A DNA stretch of 10,748 nt from Alphaproteobacteria bacterium (GTDB taxonomy: Bacteria; Pseudomonadota; Alphaproteobacteria; Micavibrionales; Micavibrionaceae). Made by a program: the position numbers and the translations under genes. Shown piece after piece: positions 6,787 through 10,748 of the stretch. The first letter of the stretch is position 1, and each line of letters begins with the position of its first letter. The DNA is taken from assembly GCA_030427765.1 (NCBI GenBank), contig JAUICS010000023.1, positions 1 through 10,748 on the forward strand, written 5' to 3'. The notes under the pieces are model-generated. The model had not been told where the DNA came from and did not search any database. It saw nothing but the letters and a program-made list of their open reading frames with translations.

Positions 6787-7690
6787 TGACAGTCCACTAA
6801 TACCCGGCTTTATTCCTTACGGCCCGGGCAATGAAACAGAAATACCGGCGTATGTAGAAACGGATGATGGCGGGTCACTTGAACGCGCGACATCCGTCAC
6901 AACACCGATGTATCCCGGCGAGGCATTCTATGCACGTTTCTTTCAAACAGATGGCGTGTTTGCGGTTATACCGATTGTCAACGGCATTAACGCCATTACG
7001 GGTGAGCCGGAAACAGCAGAATCCGTACGAATGAAAGCATTCAGCGGTGGCCAGAAACAAAACTATGTCGTCATAGAAGGGGCCAAAGGTTATCACGACA
7101 CCGCAGAGGGCGTTGAGAGAGATGCATATGGCCTGCCATGGATGGACAATATACGTACCGCAATCGGCGGCGATTTGGGACAAATGGTAACGGCAAATCA
7201 ACCAACACATGCAGGAATGTCTTCTCTATCCGCAAGCGATAACCCGGCAATGGAAATGGTTGTTATACCTATGAAACGGAGTGTGTACGACAGATTATTT
7301 GGACGCGGACAAAACACGCGCACCTCAGGAACGAAAGCTGTTTTTGGCGGTGGACGGGATTTAACCCCAAGTCTGGAGATCGAGGCAAGCTCACAACCTG
7401 TTGGATATGGCTTCCCTGAAGACCGCTATGTTAAAACATTTTCTCCGGGTAATCCTAACGGTGTATGGGAAGAATCGCAGGCCAAACGCCTTACATTCTC
7501 AATCCCTGATGCACGTATCTTCTACGCCTTGTCGCGTGAGCCAAAACCAGAGGGTTATGAGCCCTTAACACGCGCAGACTATGCAGCCGCAAAATGGCTA
7601 CCGGGTGACGTCAGGCGTCATGACAACACTTGGACTCGCTGGCTCGACCGCTTGTTCCCTGATGGAAGAAACCTTGACCTTAGCCGCTAA
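6749..7690 (+). CDS. Uncharacterised protein, probably the C-terminal part of the preceding exported protein
   Basis: A 313-codon frame overlapping the previous one by 38 bases in the +1 frame. The ATG at 6749 is the first possible start after the in-frame stop at 6713-6715 and has no ribosome site. It therefore probably carries on from the Tat-signal fragment, and the first dozen residues may not be real. From about residue 14 the sequence looks like an exported soluble protein: Pro/Gly-rich (SPLIPGFIPYGPGN), few charges in the core, and probable beta strands (EAFYARFFQTDGVFAVIPIV at about 58-77). There is no cysteine, and the C-terminus (WTRWLDRLFPDGRNLDLSR) is aromatic and basic. I find no catalytic motif I can name. 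It ends tail-to-tail with the C-N hydrolase gene, with the stop codons overlapping by 4 bases and no evident terminator between them. Confidence 0.6.
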   Translation: MAFRRTVRVPENDDSPLIPGFIPYGPGNETEIPAYVETDDGGSLERATSVTTPMYPGEAFYARFFQTDGVFAVIPIVNGINAITGEPETAESVRMKAFSGGQKQNYVVIEGAKGYHDTAEGVERDAYGLPWMDNIRTAIGGDLGQMVTANQPTHAGMSSLSASDNPAMEMVVIPMKRSVYDRLFGRGQNTRTSGTKAVFGGGRDLTPSLEIEASSQPVGYGFPEDRYVKTFSPGNPNGVWEESQAKRLTFSIPDARIFYALSREPKPEGYEPLTRADYAAAKWLPGDVRRHDNTWTRWLDRLFPDGRNLDLSR

Positions 7691-8541
7691 AACCCGACTT
7701 TTTTAATCTCGTATTCCCGATCATGGCGCAGCTGCTGAATCGACTGCCGCGCCTGATCAACGAGTGACAGATCAATATCGGCATAAATAATCCCGGGTTG
7801 TTCACCTGCCTCGGCCAATATTCTGCCCCACGGATCGACAATCAACGAATGACCGTATGTTTTTCGGCCGCCATCATGTTCACCACACTGGGCCGGTGCA
7901 ATTACAAAACACCCCGTTTCGATTGCACGGGCACGCAGCATCGCGTGCCAATGCGCCTTACCGGTCGGAACGGTAAATGCCGATGGAATGGCCAGAACCT
8001 GTGCGCCCTGCTTTGCCAAGTCACGAAACATGTGCGGGAACCTCATATCATAACAAATGGCCAGCCCCATCGCCGCCCACGGCATATTTACGAGAACCGT
8101 TTCCTTTCCTGGCTCCATAATCTCACTCTCGCGATGCGATTCGCCGGTATCCAGATCAACGTCAAACATATGTATTTTCTGGTATTTGGCGAAAACCTGC
8201 CCCTCGGGACTAAAAAGATAACTGCGATTGGCCAGACGTGCTCCCGATACTTTCGGGGCTAGCGACCCGATAAGGAGCCATATTTCCGTTTCCCGCGCCA
8301 GGTCGGAAAAAAATGGAATGGCCGGACTATCTTCCTCGGTAAACGCCGCGCCGATCTTCTTTTTCAAATCAAGGATCATCGCGCCGGTATTTTCCGGTGA
8401 GGCAATAAATTTAGCGCCGTTTGATGCCGCCTCACGCACTGCATCCGCGGCAACTGACATATTTTCATGAATATCAGGGCCGCTACTTAACTGGACACAG
8501 GCAACTTTTGTGGCAACTTTTGTAACATTTTTTGATGTCAT
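7687..8541 (-). CDS. Carbon-nitrogen hydrolase, Nit1-type (likely deaminated glutathione amidase)
   Basis: A 284-residue nitrilase-superfamily amidohydrolase. The catalytic triad is visible: Glu50 in SPENTG, Lys122 in YQKIHMFD and Cys163 in ICYDMRFP. The stretch KIHMFDVDLDTGESHRES followed by a MEPG motif is typical of the Nit1/NitFhit branch. Members studied in yeast, mammals and E. coli hydrolyse the amide of deaminated glutathione, a transamination by-product, so that is the likely reaction here, in the cytoplasm. The gene lies directly after grxC with an ATGA overlap (8541-8538), so the two are translationally coupled, and both act on glutathione-related substrates. The first residues contain a duplicated TKVATKVA that matches a 12-bp tandem DNA repeat, so the N-terminus is a little longer than usual before VACVQL. 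Omega-amidase activity on other C-N substrates is an alternative. Confidence 0.88.
   Translation of the reverse strand: MTSKNVTKVATKVACVQLSSGPDIHENMSVAADAVREAASNGAKFIASPENTGAMILDLKKKIGAAFTEEDSPAIPFFSDLARETEIWLLIGSLAPKVSGARLANRSYLFSPEGQVFAKYQKIHMFDVDLDTGESHRESEIMEPGKETVLVNMPWAAMGLAICYDMRFPHMFRDLAKQGAQVLAIPSAFTVPTGKAHWHAMLRARAIETGCFVIAPAQCGEHDGGRKTYGHSLIVDPWGRILAEAGEQPGIIYADIDLSLVDQARQSIQQLRHDREYEIKKVGF
8500..8523. repeat. 12-bp tandem duplication inside the C-N hydrolase gene
   Basis: GGCAACTTTTGT occurs twice in a row (8500-8511 and 8512-8523). Being a multiple of three it keeps the frame and adds four residues near the N-terminus of the hydrolase, ahead of the first beta strand. It looks like recent replication slippage. 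Confidence 0.85.
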
Positions 8542-8804
8542 ACCGCCAACATCCCGTCCAGTTCGCCTTTATCCTCCAGCGCGTGTAAATCGTCACAGCC
8601 ACCAATACCGGTGCCATCAATAAAAATCTGCGGCACGGTATAACGGCCATCCGCGCGCTCAATCATCTTCGCGCGCAGCTCTTGATCACCATCGATTTTG
8701 ATTTCGTTGTAGGATATACCCTTGCTATCCAGCAATCCTTTCGCCCGAACACAGTATGGGCATGTCTGTTTCGTATAAATATCAACCGGTTTATGATCTG
8801 TCAT
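8538..8804 (-). CDS. grxC: Glutaredoxin 3
   Basis: An 88-residue glutaredoxin, the normal GrxC size. The dithiol active site Cys15-Pro-Tyr-Cys18 follows the first strand (VDIYTKQTCPYC). The cis-proline loop TVPQIFI is at 56-62, and the glutathione-binding GGCDD is at 68-72. It reduces disulfides and glutathione mixed disulfides in the cytoplasm at the expense of glutathione. It precedes the Nit1-type hydrolase with an ATGA overlap. In many alphaproteobacteria comF, grxC and this hydrolase are consecutive on one strand. Here comF is in the same order and orientation, but a monooxygenase gene on the other strand sits between them. The leader is unusual: 8 bases before the ATG begins a 14-bp tandem repeat carrying short upstream reading frames, and no strong ribosome site is seen. 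Confidence 0.93.
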   Translation of the reverse strand: MTDHKPVDIYTKQTCPYCVRAKGLLDSKGISYNEIKIDGDQELRAKMIERADGRYTVPQIFIDGTGIGGCDDLHALEDKGELDGMLAV

Positions 8805-8812
8805 GGCACACT

Positions 8813-8882
8813 CTTTTCATTTTTGGCTTTTCATTTTTGGCTTTTCATTTTTGGCTTTTCATTTTTGGCTTTTCATTCTTAG
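8813..8882. repeat. 14-bp tandem repeat in the grxC leader, 4 perfect copies plus 1 degenerate
   Basis: The unit CTTTTCATTTTTGG repeats perfectly at 8813, 8827, 8841 and 8855. A fifth copy at 8869-8882 has two changes. On the grxC strand each unit reads CCAAAAATGAAAAG. Every ATG opens a frame ATG AAA AGC CAA AAA TGA, whose stop overlaps the next unit's ATG (ATGA). Five ATGs occur, with first bases at 8876, 8862, 8848, 8834 and 8820. The first four give MKSQK and the last gives MKRVCHDRS, ending at 8791 after overlapping the grxC start out of frame. Each unit also has a purine stretch GAAAAG a few bases before the next ATG. Whether it is translated is unknown. Copy-number change would alter leader length and the number of upstream frames. 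Confidence 0.92.
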
Positions 8883-8909
8883 GTTTTCAATTGTAACGGA
8901 ATTGAAAAC
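8883..8909. promoter_or_regulatory. Perfect inverted repeat, operator-like
   Basis: GTTTTCAATT (8883-8892) and AATTGAAAAC (8900-8909) are exact reverse complements with a 7-base centre GTAACGG. The repeat lies between the divergent grxC and monooxygenase genes and directly abuts the tandem repeat. No T-run follows on either strand, so it does not look like an intrinsic terminator. It fits a dimeric repressor or activator site, or a hairpin in the grxC leader. Confidence 0.5.
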
Positions 8910-8928
8910 TCACTCTGTCTAATATAGT
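8902..8928 (+). promoter_or_regulatory. Weak candidate promoter of the monooxygenase gene
   Basis: TTGAAA (8902-8907), lying in the right arm of the inverted repeat, and TATAGT (8923-8928) are separated by 15 bases, shorter than usual. The arrangement would place one palindrome over the -35 box and the next just after the -10 box. The promoter itself is uncertain. Confidence 0.28.
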
Positions 8929-8943
8929 TTATTTCTGAAATAA
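8929..8943. promoter_or_regulatory. Short perfect palindrome, operator-like
   Basis: TTATTTC-T-GAAATAA is a perfect 7-bp inverted repeat around one base, directly after the TATAGT box and 14 bases before the monooxygenase ATG. ACTTAAGT (8943-8950) is a further 8-bp palindrome next to it. A repressor bound here would block the monooxygenase promoter (inference). Confidence 0.4.
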
Positions 8944-8957
8944 CTTAAGTCCACAAA

Positions 8958-10145
8958 ATGCATAAAACGATCATTATATCGGGGGCCGGTGTTCCGGGTC
9001 TGTTACTATCCATCCTGTTGGCAAGGTCGGGTTTTCATATCCATCTCATCGACCCTGCACCGGCCGAAAAGCTTAAGGATATTATGCCAAGCGGGTTTAC
9101 ATCCGCGATTATGCAGGACGCACTTGAGGCAGTTAAGCAAACAAACTCATGGAATGTTATTCAGGATTTTATCGCCCCGTTAAAAACCATTACAATCTGT
9201 GACCGGACCCTTCCAGGGAAAGAGCCTACATCCATTTCATTTTCATCACGCGACATTGAACAGGATATGTTTGGATACAATATCCCGAATTACATTCTGC
9301 GCGCCGCGTTGACGGAGGAGGCAGAGGGGATAAAAACCATCACCTTCCACAAAAAAGTAAAACTCGATACGTACACAGCGACAGATTTCGACGTTACCGC
9401 TGTTTTGGAGAACGGCACGGAGATTACAGGCACATTAATCATCGGCGCAGACGGGCGTCATTCCACCGTCCGCCAAACCGCAGGTATCACACAAAAACAG
9501 ATTGATTACGGCATAGACGCGATTTCTTTGCTGGTAAGTCATTCCAAACCGCATAACAATATCTCGACAGAAATTCACCGTCCGTGCGGACCGCTAACAT
9601 TCGTGCCTTTACCGGGAAAGACAAGCAGTGTTGTCTGGACCGAAAAACATGATAAGGCGAGCGACATTGTCGGAATGCGCATTCAGGATATTGAACGGCA
9701 CCTACATGACCTCAGCGGGGGCATTTTGGGCACATTAAAGGTTCAATCCGCCGTGAACGTACACCCGTTAATCACTCTACGAAGCCCAAAATTCAGCGCA
9801 AAACGCGCGGTTATATTGGCAGAAGCCGCACACGTCCTGCACCCGCTAGGCGCACAAGGGCTAAATATGAGCATACGGGACGTACAGGCCTTTATCGATG
9901 TTATACAGGATGCCACCGATTTAGGTCTTGATATTGGGTCCAGTGCAGTTTTAGGACAATACCAGCAACGACGCATCTTCGACACAAACAAACGTTTGGC
10001 AAGTGTACACGGCCTCGTATCCCTTCTGACGCATGATATAAAACCCGTACATTTCCTGCGCCGTTTTGGACTTCAGGTTACAGACAGTTTCCCATTACTA
10101 AAACGCATTATGATGCAGGAAGGCATGCGCGGAATCGCCGCCTGA
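8958..10145 (+). CDS. FAD-dependent monooxygenase, UbiH/COQ6-like
   Basis: A 395-residue class A flavoprotein monooxygenase, the usual length for ubiquinone-pathway hydroxylases. The FAD-binding fold opens with IIISGAGVPGLLLS (GxGxxG, Gly9-Gly11-Gly14). The DG motif is GADGRHSTVR (163-172). The third FAD motif reads AEAAHVLHPLGAQGLNMSIRDV (288-309 overall), like UbiH-family GDAAHxxHPxxGQGLNLGxRDV. The normally conserved Gly-Asp before AAH is Ala-Glu, and GQG is AQG. Such enzymes hydroxylate an aromatic ring of a prenylated quinone precursor using NAD(P)H and O2, at the membrane. The unusual motif residues mean another aromatic substrate is possible. The gene sits on the opposite strand between comF and grxC, ends 11 bases from the comF stop, and starts after two operator-like palindromes with no clear ribosome site. 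Confidence 0.82.
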   Translation: MHKTIIISGAGVPGLLLSILLARSGFHIHLIDPAPAEKLKDIMPSGFTSAIMQDALEAVKQTNSWNVIQDFIAPLKTITICDRTLPGKEPTSISFSSRDIEQDMFGYNIPNYILRAALTEEAEGIKTITFHKKVKLDTYTATDFDVTAVLENGTEITGTLIIGADGRHSTVRQTAGITQKQIDYGIDAISLLVSHSKPHNNISTEIHRPCGPLTFVPLPGKTSSVVWTEKHDKASDIVGMRIQDIERHLHDLSGGILGTLKVQSAVNVHPLITLRSPKFSAKRAVILAEAAHVLHPLGAQGLNMSIRDVQAFIDVIQDATDLGLDIGSSAVLGQYQQRRIFDTNKRLASVHGLVSLLTHDIKPVHFLRRFGLQVTDSFPLLKRIMMQEGMRGIAA

Positions 10146-10156
10146 CAATTTTTGTC

Positions 10157-10748
10157 TTACACAACATCCTTTGCCACACGGGCAAACGTAAGAACATCCA
10201 CTGCCTTTGCCCCCGCAGACTTAAGCACGCGCGCACATTCGTTTACGGTCGCGCCGGTCGTATACACATCATCCACCAGTATAACCGACGCCCCTTTAAT
10301 GTGTTCCAGATATGCCGGATTAACCGAAAACGCCGCCCGTACATTTTTGCGTCTAAGATCTCGTGATTTATCCTTTTGTGGCGGGGTGGCACGTACGCGT
10401 AACAACCCGTCCGGCAGAAATGTTTTTTTACATGACATTGCAAGATCACGGCCGATAACCGATGACTGGTTATACCGGCGCTTTAGCAAGCGCCAGCGAT
10501 GAAGCGGTACAGGCATAAACACATCCGCATGCGACGACGGATTTGCCAAAACACGCCGCATTAAGGCAGCAATGGTTTTGATTACATGCAACTGGTCACC
10601 GTGTTTGAAGCCCAGAATAATATCACGGCTGGCATCATTATAGGCAACGGGCGCGCGGGCCGTATCAAAATGCGGCATATCCGATAAACATGATCCGCAA
10701 TATTGACCGTCTAAGCTGATGTCACCCGAAATTGCGAACGGGTAGCCG
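10157..10748 (-). CDS. comF: ComF family protein (phosphoribosyltransferase-like), N-terminus outside window
   Basis: The frame stays open to the right edge, so the gene is partial and the Met at 10678 is internal. The residues upstream of it include YCGSCLSDMPHFDTARAPVAY, the second CxxC half of the ComF zinc ribbon and the usual FDxARA stretch. Then come ILGFKHGDQ and MPVPLHRWRLLKRRYNQS (the ComF VPLHxxRxxxRGFNQ region, with RRYNQS here). The PRPP-binding loop VILVDDVYTTGATVNEC and the terminal VDVLTFARV follow. ComF proteins have a type I phosphoribosyltransferase fold; in transformable bacteria they take part in uptake or handling of incoming single-stranded DNA, while their role elsewhere is unclear. 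The gene keeps the alphaproteobacterial order comF then grxC, but grxC is about 1.35 kb away because of the inverted monooxygenase gene. Confidence 0.93.
   Translation of the reverse strand, partial: GYPFAISGDISLDGQYCGSCLSDMPHFDTARAPVAYNDASRDIILGFKHGDQLHVIKTIAALMRRVLANPSSHADVFMPVPLHRWRLLKRRYNQSSVIGRDLAMSCKKTFLPDGLLRVRATPPQKDKSRDLRRKNVRAAFSVNPAYLEHIKGASVILVDDVYTTGATVNECARVLKSAGAKAVDVLTFARVAKDVV

Noticed and set aside
7679..7720. Possible bidirectional terminator at the tail-to-tail end of the exported-protein and C-N hydrolase genes (TTAGC-C-GCTAA followed by a T-run).
   Set aside because: The palindrome has a one-base centre and cannot form a stable hairpin, and the T-run is not directly next to it.
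8682..8882. A rightward frame of 66 codons ending in repeated FxFLAFHF-type hydrophobic residues, looking like a small membrane protein.
   Set aside because: It is the antisense of grxC plus the tandem repeat; no ribosome site or promoter supports it.
8813..8882. The 14-bp tandem repeat as a CRISPR-like or iteron array.
   Set aside because: There are no spacers between units, the unit is low-complexity, and no replication or Cas gene is nearby.

Overview
The window looks like a piece of an alphaproteobacterial chromosome with moderate GC. Three things point there. One is a comF / grxC / Nit1-type amidohydrolase gene order that is familiar from alphaproteobacteria. Another is an elongator-type tRNA-Met with an ATCATAA anticodon loop. 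The last is a UbiH/COQ6-type flavin monooxygenase. I cannot name a genus; a Micavibrio/Rhodospirillales-like organism is only a guess. The left 670 bases are visibly richer in G+C than the rest, which fits an imported element.

Layout. (1) 1-747: the 3' part of a large serine recombinase gene, whose last codons run antisense through the 3' half of a tRNA-CAU gene. This is the classic arrangement of an integrative element that used the tRNA 3' end as its attachment site. The element lies to the left, outside the window. The tRNA keeps its own promoter on the right, chromosomal side. (2) 830-4449: a divergent cell-wall-like module. Leftward run an alpha/beta hydrolase and a membrane-anchored Mur ligase, joined by an ATGA start/stop overlap. 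Rightward runs a D-Ala-D-Ala-ligase-type ATP-grasp enzyme. The Mur ligase has the MurF-like ATPase and C-terminal domains, but in place of the usual UDP-MurNAc-peptide-binding N-domain it has about 150 residues of transmembrane sequence. (3) 4593-7690: two rightward transcription units of unknown function. One encodes a 622-residue protein with a central Gly/Ala-rich hydrophobic hairpin. The other encodes an exported Tat-signal-like protein that appears to be split by a +1 frame change. (4) 7687-10748: leftward comF (partial), grxC and a Nit1-type C-N hydrolase, interrupted by a rightward UbiH-like monooxygenase gene.

The intergenic region 8805-8957 is the densest regulatory stretch. It holds a 14-bp tandem repeat (four perfect copies plus one degenerate) in the grxC leader. 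On the grxC strand the units form a chain of five tiny ATG-starting reading frames, linked by ATGA overlaps, and the last frame overlaps the grxC start. Next to the repeat are two perfect operator-like inverted repeats around the putative monooxygenase promoter.

How the genes may work together: the Ddl-like enzyme would make a D-Ala-D-Ala-type dipeptide and the membrane Mur ligase would attach it to a membrane-near or lipid-linked acceptor, with the hydrolase trimming or transferring. This is inference. GrxC and the Nit1-type enzyme both belong to glutathione metabolism (thiol-disulfide exchange and clearance of deaminated glutathione) and are translationally coupled.
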